DNA of 50,218 nt, taken from contig JBCAXJ010000038.1 of NCBI GenBank assembly GCA_038534135.1, forward strand, positions 1 through 50,218, given 5' to 3'. The position numbers and the translations under genes are program-made. Each line of letters starts with the position of its first letter. Position 1 is the first letter of the stretch. The notes under the pieces are model-generated. The model did no database searches, had not been told where the DNA came from, and saw nothing but the letters and a program-made list of their open reading frames with translations. The stretch comes from Thermohalobaculum sp038534135 (lineage in GTDB: Bacteria > Pseudomonadota > Alphaproteobacteria > Rhodobacterales > Rhodobacteraceae). This document shows positions 16,777-24,933 of this stretch, piece by piece.

Positions 16777-16926
16777 GGCTCTGCCGGTGCGTTGGCCCGT
16801 GACTGGGACGACGCGTGACTCGGCAATCATTGTTGCGCACAGTGACTGGACGATGGATCGGGCGCGCTATGCCCACGGTGTATCGTGAGAAGCCTCTCCA
16901 AGCGCGGGTCCCTTCAAACCGTCAGA

Positions 16927-18144
16927 TCAGGCTCGTGCCCAGAGGTCGGTGAGCTCGTCCTGAACATTCTGATACGATCCTTCAGCCAACCACATCCGTC
17001 GCAATGTCTTGCGCAGGCCACCATCGAAGGTCACCCAATCGTTCCACCAAAACCGCAACCAGGCGGGGATGGCGACAGAGCGCGTGAGCTTCACGTCCAG
17101 ACCTGATGTCAGGCCAATTTCGAACTCGACATTCAATGGGCTGGAGCGATCTCGCGTTTCTGGATCAGGTTGCAGAAGCTCCTTTACGCGTTGCTTCTCG
17201 GCGGCCGAAATCGCCTCGGCCTCGCGCGTCTTGATGCCATCGCCGCGCAGGTCCTCCGCCAGGGCGCGGTAGACGAGGCCATCGTCGCTGAACCGGAATT
17301 CGAGTGCGCGCTGCAACAGATCCTTCGGGCCGCTGACCGGGCCGAGGCTGAGCAGATAGGGCAGGACCGGAGGCGCGTTGGGTGCGAAGGCAGCCCGCGC
17401 CTGTGTGTTCTCCAGCGCGGCGCGGGCGGCGGCGAAGATCTGGTCTTCGGACTCGTGCGTCAGCGGGTCTGCATCGCCGCCGCTGCCGGTCATGCCCAAG
17501 TAGAGCCGCGCGCGTTTCGGCTGGATGTGATGCACCGCATCGGCGGCCTGGGCCATGCCGCTGAAGATCTGCCCGCCCAGAAGGAACGATACGATCCCGC
17601 TGTGGTCGAGATCGCTACCGCGCAGTCCCGCGAGCGCATCCTGCGCTGCATCGAGGGATTCCTGACGAACCGAAGGGTGGGCCTCCGGGGCCGGGCGCCA
17701 CTCCCACTTGAAAGCGCCCATTTCGTGAATGATGCCGACAAGATCGCCAATGCGGTTCAGATCCAAGCGGGCCATGTTCTCGAGCGCGCCCGCCTTGATC
17801 TGCTGATAGGGTTCGTACCCGATCTTGACGTATTTCGCTTGCGTGCCGAGCAGACTCCGCAAGGAACTGACTTCGTGCACCATGTCGAACGTGTCATCGT
17901 AGTTGATGAACGGGATGTGGTCGCGTGTGACGATCATATCGAAGAAATCGCAGATGCCGCCGGTGTTTTCGTGCAGCGCCGAGCGCATCTCCCAGTCATC
18001 GCTGCCGATCTTCTTGGCGGCAGAGGCGCCGTTCAGGAACATCTCGGCGGCGCGCAGGATCATCGGATCGGGCACAAAGCCGAAGGTGTCGCGCAGCGGG
18101 CGCCAGCCCGTGATCGAATGGTCCAGGATTTCGATATCTGCCAT
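16927..18144 (-). CDS. protein of unknown function (405 residues)
   Basis: ATG 18144 follows GGGAGG at a good distance. The protein is soluble, with no signal peptide or clear membrane span. It opens with ITGWRPLRDTFGFVPDPMILRAAEMFL and is rich in Trp, His and acidic residues, with a mid segment FLLGGQIFSGMAQAADAVHHIQ and a mixed C-terminus (PAWLRFWWNDWVTFDGGLRK). It is convergent with the hydrolase gene and 69 bases downstream of the exosortase gene on the same strand. I do not recognise the family. Confidence 0.7.
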   Translation of the reverse strand: MADIEILDHSITGWRPLRDTFGFVPDPMILRAAEMFLNGASAAKKIGSDDWEMRSALHENTGGICDFFDMIVTRDHIPFINYDDTFDMVHEVSSLRSLLGTQAKYVKIGYEPYQQIKAGALENMARLDLNRIGDLVGIIHEMGAFKWEWRPAPEAHPSVRQESLDAAQDALAGLRGSDLDHSGIVSFLLGGQIFSGMAQAADAVHHIQPKRARLYLGMTGSGGDADPLTHESEDQIFAAARAALENTQARAAFAPNAPPVLPYLLSLGPVSGPKDLLQRALEFRFSDDGLVYRALAEDLRGDGIKTREAEAISAAEKQRVKELLQPDPETRDRSSPLNVEFEIGLTSGLDVKLTRSVAIPAWLRFWWNDWVTFDGGLRKTLRRMWLAEGSYQNVQDELTDLWARA

Positions 18145-18213
18145 GGGGCCTCCCGAAGACTGATGCCGGAGTCTACCGCAGCTTTGCTCGCCCGGCGACG
18201 AAAAGCCGTGATG

Positions 18214-19401
18214 TCAGATCAGCGTCCAGTCGCCGGTCGTCGCAGCCCAGAGCCCGATGACGAGATTTGCGGCCATGTGGGCCTGGATCGCATCGGTCAG
18301 CCGGCCTTGGCGCAGGCTGAGCAGTGCGAAGACCAGCCCGGCCAATCCGGCGAGCAGCCATTTGTCATGCAGGGCGGCAAACAGGATCGTCGTGGCGGCG
18401 ATGGCGAGGAGGCGCATGGCGGTGCCGCCGGTGTCGAGCCGGCGCAGCAGGTAGCCCCGGAAGAACAGTTCTTCGACGATGGGTGCGAGCAGGACGGTGC
18501 CGAGCAGACGCGCGGCGATCCAGAGTGATGCGTGGCCCGAGGCGTCGGCGTTTTCCGGACCCGTATGGGTGCCGATCCAGAGCGCCGCGATGCTAAGACC
18601 GGTGGTGATGGCGATCGGATCAAGCCGCCAGCGCAGGTTTGAGAGCACCGGCCAGAACACTGCGAGCGCGAGCGCACCGGCCGCCACGCGCACCGGATAA
18701 ACCTGGTCGGGCGTCAGGGTGATTGCGGGCAGCACCAGCACCGGCAGCAGAAAGGCCACGAAGGGCAGAATCTGAGCCGCGCGTTCGTCGTGGTTGAGCA
18801 GCGGCGTCTGCGGAGCGCTGCCGGGCGCATCAGGGATCGCTTTCGCGAACCAGCTGACATTGACCGCGCACCAGAGCAGCACCACGGACAGGGCCACGAA
18901 CAGCAACCATCCGGCATTCGAATGGAACCCGTCGATCGCAAGCTCTGGCGAGACGTTGACACCGATCCAGACGAGCGCCGTGATCCTGACAGCATTCAGG
19001 ACCCAGCTTAGTAGCGCACCCACAAGGATCAGGACCGCCATCCGCGCGGGATCGAGTTCGCGGCGCAGCAGGATCGCGATCCCTGTCAGAAAACCGCCAA
19101 CCAGAGCCGCGCCTTCGATGCCCGAGCAGCTCTGGTTCACGCGGACGCGGAAATCGTCGACGATGATCCGGCGGATGTCATATTCGAAGACTGCGTCGAT
19201 GCCCGCGAGCGGGAGCAGCATCTTGACCGCGCCAAGCGTGACTGCATCGACACCGGGCACATTCCACAGCTTGCCCGCAATCAGGCTGAGCGTTTCCGGC
19301 GCGAGTGCCAAGGCACAAATGGCAACGCCCGCGACAACGATCAGGATCGTGGGCCAGGATGTGCGGGTTTGGGCCGTGGCGTGGGGGCGGCTTGCCCTCA
19401 C
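18214..19401 (-). CDS. xrtE: exosortase E/CPBP protease fusion (VPEID-CTERM system)
   Basis: 395 residues, starting at GTG 19401. About ten membrane segments are present. The N-terminal half is an exosortase (EpsH-like) with the Cys92 (NQSCSGIEG), Arg139 (LNAVRIT) and His160 (DGFHSNAGW) triad for cysteine transpeptidation at the outer face of the inner membrane. The C-terminal half is a CPBP/Abi (CAAX-type) glutamic protease with Glu310-Glu311, Arg315 (EELFFRGYLLRR), His345 (ALHDKW) and His375 (AHMAANL). This fusion is the hallmark of exosortase E, whose targets end in a VPEI(D)-CTERM signal. It begins one base after the stop of exactly such a target gene, so the two are surely co-translated. 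Confidence 0.92.
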   Translation of the reverse strand: MRASRPHATAQTRTSWPTILIVVAGVAICALALAPETLSLIAGKLWNVPGVDAVTLGAVKMLLPLAGIDAVFEYDIRRIIVDDFRVRVNQSCSGIEGAALVGGFLTGIAILLRRELDPARMAVLILVGALLSWVLNAVRITALVWIGVNVSPELAIDGFHSNAGWLLFVALSVVLLWCAVNVSWFAKAIPDAPGSAPQTPLLNHDERAAQILPFVAFLLPVLVLPAITLTPDQVYPVRVAAGALALAVFWPVLSNLRWRLDPIAITTGLSIAALWIGTHTGPENADASGHASLWIAARLLGTVLLAPIVEELFFRGYLLRRLDTGGTAMRLLAIAATTILFAALHDKWLLAGLAGLVFALLSLRQGRLTDAIQAHMAANLVIGLWAATTGDWTLI

Positions 19402-19402
19402 G

Positions 19403-19573
19403 TCATTTCCGGCGGCGGCGCTCCAGGATCACGGCGGCAATTCCGCCGACGATCACAAGCGCGGCCAGGCTGCCGGTGCCGCCGATCTCCGGCACGGGCA
19501 TCGAGGCGAATGCCGGACTTCCCAGCGCTATCGCGGTCATCGCGGCCAGGGCAATACTTGCTGACTGTTTCAT
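19403..19573 (-). CDS. minimal VPEI-CTERM sorting-signal protein (56 residues)
   Basis: ATG 19573 overlaps the upstream stop as ATGA, and TGA 19405-19403 lies one base before xrtE. The product is a signal peptide (MKQSASIALAAM..., ending GSPAFA-S) followed almost directly by MPVPEIGGTGSLAALVIVGG, a hydrophobic segment and ERRRRK. The motif, membrane span and basic tail are exactly the tripartite CTERM signal read by exosortases, here the VPEI type that pairs with XrtE. The mature region before the motif is only about 3-4 residues, so there is no folded cargo. It may be a peptide, a carrier for a modification, or an artefact of a lost domain. It is easily missed in annotation. Confidence 0.88.
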   Translation of the reverse strand: MKQSASIALAAMTAIALGSPAFASMPVPEIGGTGSLAALVIVGGIAAVILERRRRK

Positions 19574-20364
19574 GGTTTTCCCCCTCTCACAGGATCTTCG
19601 AGCATTTGGAGCATTCCAGTGATCCTATGACTGGTGCCCTCGCGCAAGCCGTATTTCGCAAGTTGCTCGTGGCCGGCAGGGATCTGATAGGTTCCAGCGA
19701 CCCGGTCCCAGAGCGTCAGGATTGTTCCCAAATTGCGGGCGGTGGCGGCGTCCGTCACCTCGTGATGGATCCGGTGCACCGGGGGTGTGACGACGAGTGC
19801 GGCCAACCGGTTCAGGGCGTTTGGCGTGCGGATGTTGCTGTGTTCCCACAGATCGAAGATTGCCGCGAGTACGATGTGCAGCAGCACGCCCTCGATCGGC
19901 AGGCCGAGGACGAGGATGGTCCCGAGTTGGCAGAGGCTGCTGAAGACCGCTTCGAACGGATGGAAGCGGAAGGCGGTCGAGAGGTCGATCTGTTCGTCGG
20001 AGTGGTGGAGCCGGTGAATGCGCCAGAGCAGCGGCACGTTGTGCTCGGCCCAGTGGCGGGCATAGTTCGTGGCGTCGAGTGCGAGGATCGCCACCGGAAT
20101 CCCGAGCCAGAGTGGCGCATCGAGCGTGTTGAGCAGCCCCCAGCCGTGGTCGGCGGCCAGGATCGCGGCCGCAACCAGACCGACCGGCAGGACGAGGCGG
20201 GTCAGCAACGCACCGGTGGCATAGAGGACGGCGGCGTGCACCATCCGCAACAGATCCGGGCGCTGGGCTTTGCGGTGGGGTGCGTAGAATTCCAGTATAA
20301 GAAACAGGCCAAAGATGGCGCCGAGCAGCGCCAGGCTGGTCGCGTAATCTGCAAAAGCCGTCAT
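19570..20364 (-). CDS. sterol desaturase/fatty acid hydroxylase family membrane protein
   Basis: 264 residues; AGGAG precedes ATG 20364. About four to five membrane helices surround a di-iron His cluster: HWAEHN, HRLHHSD and HRIHHEV, the HX(2-4)H..HX2HH pattern of the superfamily that hydroxylates or desaturates lipids with O2. It is first in a tightly overlapping operon with the VPEI-CTERM protein and XrtE, so it may modify a lipid or the membrane anchor involved in sorting. That link is inference from gene order. The true substrate is unknown. Confidence 0.88.
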   Translation of the reverse strand: MTAFADYATSLALLGAIFGLFLILEFYAPHRKAQRPDLLRMVHAAVLYATGALLTRLVLPVGLVAAAILAADHGWGLLNTLDAPLWLGIPVAILALDATNYARHWAEHNVPLLWRIHRLHHSDEQIDLSTAFRFHPFEAVFSSLCQLGTILVLGLPIEGVLLHIVLAAIFDLWEHSNIRTPNALNRLAALVVTPPVHRIHHEVTDAATARNLGTILTLWDRVAGTYQIPAGHEQLAKYGLREGTSHRITGMLQMLEDPVRGGKP

Positions 20365-20458
20365 CGGGCGTCGATCTCCTGTCCGTGGCGACCATGATAA
20401 GGGGAGTGCCGGGATGTCGCAACGCAGCCTGATGTCGGCGGCCCGATATTGGCTGACG

Positions 20459-21625
20459 TCAGCGGCCCGTGGTCAACGCTGTCTGCGTCACCTGCTGGAT
20501 CGCCTCGACTGTCAGCGGGCGGGGGTTCGTTCCAGCGGCGCTGTCGCGAATGGCCTTCTCTGCAATCCTATGGCCACAGTCTTGTGGAACACCGATATCG
20601 CCCAGCGTGCGCGGGATCTCAAGCGCGTCCAGCAGGGTGCAGATGTTCGCGTGGAAGCTCTCGAAATCCGTGGCTGCGTATCCCATTGCCTGAGCCATTG
20701 GCGTCACGTGGGTTTGGATGTCCGGCGCGTTGTGGCGGAGCACGGCGGGCAGCAGGACAGCATTCGTCAGTCCGTGCTGCGTGTCGTATTCCGCGCCGAC
20801 CATGTGCGAGATCGCGTGGACCAGCCCGAGGCCCTTCAGGAACGCGATCCCGGCAAGGCAGGACCCGACCAGCATCCCGCCACGCGCTTCCATGTTGCCT
20901 GGTTCGCGATGGGCGACCGGCAGCCAGCGGGCGATCAGGCGCATCCCCTCTAGCGCTGCACCATCGCAGAGCGGATGGAAGCCGGGCACGCAGTAGGCCT
21001 CGATCGCATGGACAAGCGCATCGACACCCGTCCAGGCCGTCAGATGCGGCGGCAGGCCAACGGTCAGTTCCGGGTCCAACAGCGCACAGGCCGGTTTCAG
21101 GTCGGCGTGCCAGAGGCAGAACTTCATCGCCTGCGCGGTGTCGGTGACCATGGCCGTGCTGTCGGTCTCGGCGCCCGTTCCGGCGGTGGTCGGGATCGTG
21201 ATCAGCGGCGGGAAGGGCGGCTGGCCGGACATGTCGGGGGCCGGGCGTTCAAACTCGAAGTCCCAAAGCGGGGTGTCGTTTGCCGCCGTCAAGCAGATTG
21301 CCTTGCCGCCGTCCATGCCACTGCCACCGCCGATCGCGATGACGCCGTCATGGCTGCCCTTGCGAAACTGCGTGCGACCTGCGGCGATCTCGTCGTCGCG
21401 GGGGTTCGGGGAAATTCCGGAATACAGTGCAGGCGACAGCCCAGCGCTGCTCAGGCGGTCTTTAAGGTCCGCCATGAAAGGCAGATCAGCCGATCCTCTG
21501 TCGGTCACGATCAGCGGGCGCGTGATCCCGGCTGCCTGGCAGATGGCACCGATCTCGCCGAGCCGGCCCGGCCCGTAGGCGATGGGAACCGGAAAGGTCC
21601 AGTCCTGATAGGCGAGAAGAGTCAT
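20459..21625 (-). CDS. iron-containing alcohol dehydrogenase
   Basis: 388 residues. Family III alcohol dehydrogenase: GxGR near the start (YGPGRLGEIG), NAD-binding GGGSGMDGGKA, TAGTGAETDSTAM, and metal ligands in DALVHAIEAY and HAISHMVGAEYDTQHGLTNA (Asp/His, His, His). It oxidises or reduces an alcohol/aldehyde (such as 1,3-diols, glycerol or butanol) with NAD. The physiological substrate is not evident. It starts about 200 bases from the divergent SbtA gene, and GGGGAAAATCC precedes ATG 21625. It is probably a separate unit from the exosortase operon (94-base gap). Confidence 0.9.
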   Translation of the reverse strand: MTLLAYQDWTFPVPIAYGPGRLGEIGAICQAAGITRPLIVTDRGSADLPFMADLKDRLSSAGLSPALYSGISPNPRDDEIAAGRTQFRKGSHDGVIAIGGGSGMDGGKAICLTAANDTPLWDFEFERPAPDMSGQPPFPPLITIPTTAGTGAETDSTAMVTDTAQAMKFCLWHADLKPACALLDPELTVGLPPHLTAWTGVDALVHAIEAYCVPGFHPLCDGAALEGMRLIARWLPVAHREPGNMEARGGMLVGSCLAGIAFLKGLGLVHAISHMVGAEYDTQHGLTNAVLLPAVLRHNAPDIQTHVTPMAQAMGYAATDFESFHANICTLLDALEIPRTLGDIGVPQDCGHRIAEKAIRDSAAGTNPRPLTVEAIQQVTQTALTTGR

Positions 21626-21825
21626 GTGGATTTTCCCCGTTCGAAGGGGACATTTCCGGATGACGCTCCCCGGATGACTGTCGGCCGGAACGATGGCCGC
21701 GTCAATCTGTACACATCGTTGTCTCTTGTGCGGGCCTCAATACTTAACAGATGACAAATCGAGACGCAGCCGCGTGACCCGGTCATCTGGCAAGCGACGC
21801 CAGATGGATCGGCCAGGGGGATCAC

Positions 21826-22803
21826 GTGGAAGGCTTCTTCGCGCTCGCAGCGGGCAATCTGGGCTCTCCGTTGATCCTCAGTTTTGTGCTGGGCTTGTGC
21901 GCCGCCCTGGCGCGGTCCGATCTGTCTTTTCCCGAGGCCGTGGCCAAGGCGTTGTCGATCTATCTGCTGTTCGCGATTGGCTTCAAGGGCGGGGTCAGCG
22001 TTGCGAGCCACGGGCTTGGCATCGACATCGTGACCGCGCTGATGGCCGGGGTCGTGCTGTCGGCGGCGATCCCGTTTGTCGCGATGGCCTTGCTGCGGGT
22101 CATGACCGCGCTGAACCGGACGGATGCTGCCGCGGTGGCGGGCCATTACGGCTCGATCTCGATCGTGACATTTGTTGCGGGCACGTCGGTGCTGGAGAGC
22201 CAGGGTATCGTGTCCGAGGGGTACATGGTCGCCGTGGCCGCAGCGATGGAGGCACCGGCCATCCTGTCCGCGCTATGGCTAGTCAGCGGATCGGGCAAAA
22301 GCCGGATGGACTCGCATCTGTGGCGCGAGATCCTGCTGAATGGCTCGATCGTGCTGCTGATCGGCGCCTTCCTGATCGGGGCGATCACGGGGGATGACGG
22401 TTTGCGCGAGATCGAGGCATTCATCGTCGATCCGTTCAAGGGCGCGCTCTGCATCTTCCTGCTCGACATGGGGCTGATAGCCGGGCGCGGCCTGCGCAAC
22501 AGCCGGGGCAAGCTGACCCTTGGTTTGTTCGCCTTCGGGGTCGTCATGCCGTTGATCGGCGCGACGTTTGGCATTCTGGCGGCGATGGCGATCGGTCTGT
22601 CGCCGGGGGGTGCGTTCCTGTTGGCGGTCTTGTCCGCCTCGGCCTCCTACATCGCGGTGCCAGCGGCGATGCGTGTGGCACTGCCGGAGGCCGATCCGGG
22701 GATCTACCTCACCCTGTCGCTGGGCGTGACATTCCCGTTCAATCTGACCATCGGGATCCCCATCTATCTGATGCTGGCCACCATGGCGACGGGAGGATCA
22801 TGA
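21826..22803 (+). CDS. sbtA: sodium-dependent bicarbonate transporter, SbtA family
   Basis: 325 residues from GTG 21826, with AGGGGG upstream. Ten membrane helices in an inverted 5+5 repeat are typical of SbtA. Conserved glycine-rich stretches FGLKGG-like (FAIGFKGGVSVA), AGHYGSISIVTF and ASASYIAVPAAMRVALPEA are seen in both halves; these hold HCO3- and Na+. It imports bicarbonate across the inner membrane. It overlaps (ATGA) the PII-like gene that normally regulates it. In a heterotroph it may feed anaplerotic carboxylases. Confidence 0.93.
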   Translation: MEGFFALAAGNLGSPLILSFVLGLCAALARSDLSFPEAVAKALSIYLLFAIGFKGGVSVASHGLGIDIVTALMAGVVLSAAIPFVAMALLRVMTALNRTDAAAVAGHYGSISIVTFVAGTSVLESQGIVSEGYMVAVAAAMEAPAILSALWLVSGSGKSRMDSHLWREILLNGSIVLLIGAFLIGAITGDDGLREIEAFIVDPFKGALCIFLLDMGLIAGRGLRNSRGKLTLGLFAFGVVMPLIGATFGILAAMAIGLSPGGAFLLAVLSASASYIAVPAAMRVALPEADPGIYLTLSLGVTFPFNLTIGIPIYLMLATMATGGS

Positions 22804-23114
22804 TGGAACTGCACCCTGCGAAACGCGTCGCGATCGTGATTGAGGCGCCGATGCTGCGGCGGCTGACAGAGGCGCTGGAGAATGCCGACGTGACCGGGTA
22901 CTCGGTCCTGCCGGTGTTGGCCGGGTCCGGCCGGTCGGGACCATGGTCCTCAGACACCTCGTTCGGGACGGCGGGGACGCTGGTGCAGGTCGTCTGCATC
23001 CTGAGCGAAGACAAACTGCCAGACATGGTCGAGCGCGCCTTTCCGGTGGTCGAGCGCCATATCGGAATGATCACAGTGACCGATTGCGAGGTCCTGCGGC
23101 CCGAGCGGTTCTAG
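22800..23114 (+). CDS. PII-like regulator of the bicarbonate transporter (SbtB-type)
   Basis: 104 residues; ATG 22800 overlaps the SbtA stop, and the next codon is also ATG (22803). Ferredoxin-like PII fold: KRVAIVIEAPMLRRLTEALE, a loop with TGYSVLPVLAGSG (T-loop with GxG), VQVVCILSEDKLPDMVERAF, and HIGMITVTDCEVLRPERF. It is expected to bind adenine nucleotides and close SbtA. The C-terminal CGPxGC-type redox loop of cyanobacterial SbtB is absent. It ends at TAG 23112-23114, sharing the palindrome CTAG with the stop codon of the convergent gene. Confidence 0.88.
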   Translation: MMELHPAKRVAIVIEAPMLRRLTEALENADVTGYSVLPVLAGSGRSGPWSSDTSFGTAGTLVQVVCILSEDKLPDMVERAFPVVERHIGMITVTDCEVLRPERF

Positions 23115-24781
23115 CCGTCATCGTCACCGCTTTTCACGTCGATCAGGATCGAGGAGCGGTGCCGGTCATCCACATCGACGTCAATCCGGTAAAGCCCCGG
23201 TTCCTGAAAAGCGTGCTCGAACGCTTCGTCCCTGTTTTCGATCCTGGCGAGAAGATCGCCATTGTGAAACAGGGTCAGATCAACCGAAAGGTTGACGGGA
23301 TCCATGAATGGCGGACGCCAGACGCCTGAAAACAGGCCCCAGCTCTGATCCCAGTCGAGATAGATCTCGCCCGGCTCGCTCAGCACGAACGTCTCGCCAC
23401 TCGCGACAGGATGACTGAACTCGAGGTGCGACTCGAAGACGATCCCCAGCGCGGCCAGCAGAGCCGCAGCGCTGGTTCCCAAGAGCCCGGCAATCCAACG
23501 CCATCCGATCCCGCCGATTGTCGCGATCGTCGGCAGGATCCCGGTATTCTTGCCTGGATCGCTGCCGCCGGAGGGTTGGTCGATAAGCTCTGAGTTTGTC
23601 TTCAGCGCCACCGGCTTCATCATTTCGAGGAGGAAATCGAGCTCCTCGGTCGACCAGGCCGACATTCCTTTGTTCCGAAAGTCGATATTCAGGTTGAACG
23701 TCCGATCACGCGATCCGATCAGAAAAAGCCCGGCCGAGACCGGCGTGCCCTGTGGGGCGTCAAGCTCGTCGAGAAATTGCTCGACGGATGAAAGAGGTTT
23801 CAACTCCTCGACCGGGCCAAAGCCGCTGCGCAATGCACCGTAAGTGACGAAGGCCCGGTCAACGTCCGGGTCACGCAATCGGAGTGTTTCATCGGGCGTC
23901 TTACTGCGCGCCGCAAACATCGCGATGGTGCTTTCCAGGCCCAGCTTCAATGTGCGGGCGTCCGGTTTGCCCAGCCGGTAGGTCAAGGTGCCACTGCGAT
24001 AGGGAAAGGCCGGGTCCCAGGGCCGGATATCGACCTTCAAATGTGTCTTGATCGCGTCGATCAGGCGTTTTGCATTCGGATGGTTCGGAAGGCTCCAGTG
24101 CTGGATCCGAACGCGTGCCCGGGGGAGGATGATCTCAACATCCGGCCTGACACCGCGCGATTGAAACTCGATCTCGATCTCGACCAGCTTCGGCCAATGC
24201 TCTTGCAGAAGCTGGTCGATTTCAGCGACGGCTATCTTTCGGCTGAGCTTCGTTTGCGTGCGCAGGTGAAGCGTCAGCTCGAAATCCGGCACGCTCAAGT
24301 CTTCGCCAAGGGATCGGAGCGCCGTTGTCACCGCGGGCAAGGTCATCGGCAGGTCGGCATAGCCGTACGTTTCATTCTGGATGTCGTTTGCCGTTGGGCT
24401 GATCTCAAAGAGCTGTGGGTCACTTTCGAAAGCGCGGGCGCGGGTCTGCAGGCCTTGCTGATCCAGATCGTGAAGTTCGACACTCAGCTTGTAGCTGTAT
24501 GCATCGAACTTGATCCGGGCGCGCGTTTCGGCAGACCATCGTCCGAGTTCCATGTCGACTCTGTCGAGCCGGTCACAACTCTTCAGCGCTGCGGTGAAGC
24601 TGGGAACGTCCTCGGGCGATTGCTCGACAAGCTCGTCTCCCGTGAAGCCTCGCACGAAAAACGAGACCCGCGCTCGTGGGTCCGCTTTCACAACCGGCTG
24701 GAGTTCTCTGTCGAGAAGCGCCAAAAGAAAGGTCGCGTCTACATTGGCGGTAACAATATACAGGGTTTTTTTGTCTGCCAT
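23111..24781 (-). CDS. unknown protein with one membrane span
   Basis: 556 residues; AAGGG lies upstream of ATG 24781. A soluble N-terminal part of about 420 residues (opening LYIVTANVDATFLLALLDREL) is mixed alpha/beta, with repeats of a strand-rich module (RARVSFFVRGFTGDE, RTQTKLSRKIAVAEIDQLL). A single hydrophobic helix follows (about 430-460, ILPTIATIGGIGWRW...), then a beta-sandwich-like C-terminal domain (DPVNLSVDLTLFHNGDLLARIENRDEAF...LYRIDVDVDD). This arrangement suggests a sensor or secretion accessory protein with domains on both sides of the membrane. It shares its stop codon bases with the convergent PII gene. I recognise no family. Confidence 0.7.
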   Translation of the reverse strand: MADKKTLYIVTANVDATFLLALLDRELQPVVKADPRARVSFFVRGFTGDELVEQSPEDVPSFTAALKSCDRLDRVDMELGRWSAETRARIKFDAYSYKLSVELHDLDQQGLQTRARAFESDPQLFEISPTANDIQNETYGYADLPMTLPAVTTALRSLGEDLSVPDFELTLHLRTQTKLSRKIAVAEIDQLLQEHWPKLVEIEIEFQSRGVRPDVEIILPRARVRIQHWSLPNHPNAKRLIDAIKTHLKVDIRPWDPAFPYRSGTLTYRLGKPDARTLKLGLESTIAMFAARSKTPDETLRLRDPDVDRAFVTYGALRSGFGPVEELKPLSSVEQFLDELDAPQGTPVSAGLFLIGSRDRTFNLNIDFRNKGMSAWSTEELDFLLEMMKPVALKTNSELIDQPSGGSDPGKNTGILPTIATIGGIGWRWIAGLLGTSAAALLAALGIVFESHLEFSHPVASGETFVLSEPGEIYLDWDQSWGLFSGVWRPPFMDPVNLSVDLTLFHNGDLLARIENRDEAFEHAFQEPGLYRIDVDVDDRHRSSILIDVKSGDDDG

Positions 24782-24898
24782 AGCGCGGCCCTTAATTGAT
24801 CCAGTCTATATTTTTACACACTCGTGAGGGTGGTTAAACAGAAACGTTCGAGATCCGTTTGGCCCACCGGACTTCGAGAATGCTTCGCATGTTCTTTC

Positions 24899-24933
24899 AG
24901 TCCTGGTTGGTCATGCTTAGTCCTGGTTGGTCA
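24899..24933. repeat. 15-bp tandem duplication at the thiolase stop codon
   Basis: AGTCCTGGTTGGTCA occurs at 24899-24913 and again at 24919-24933 (period 20). The right copy is the last codons of the thiolase gene and the left copy lies just beyond its stop. Confidence 0.9.
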
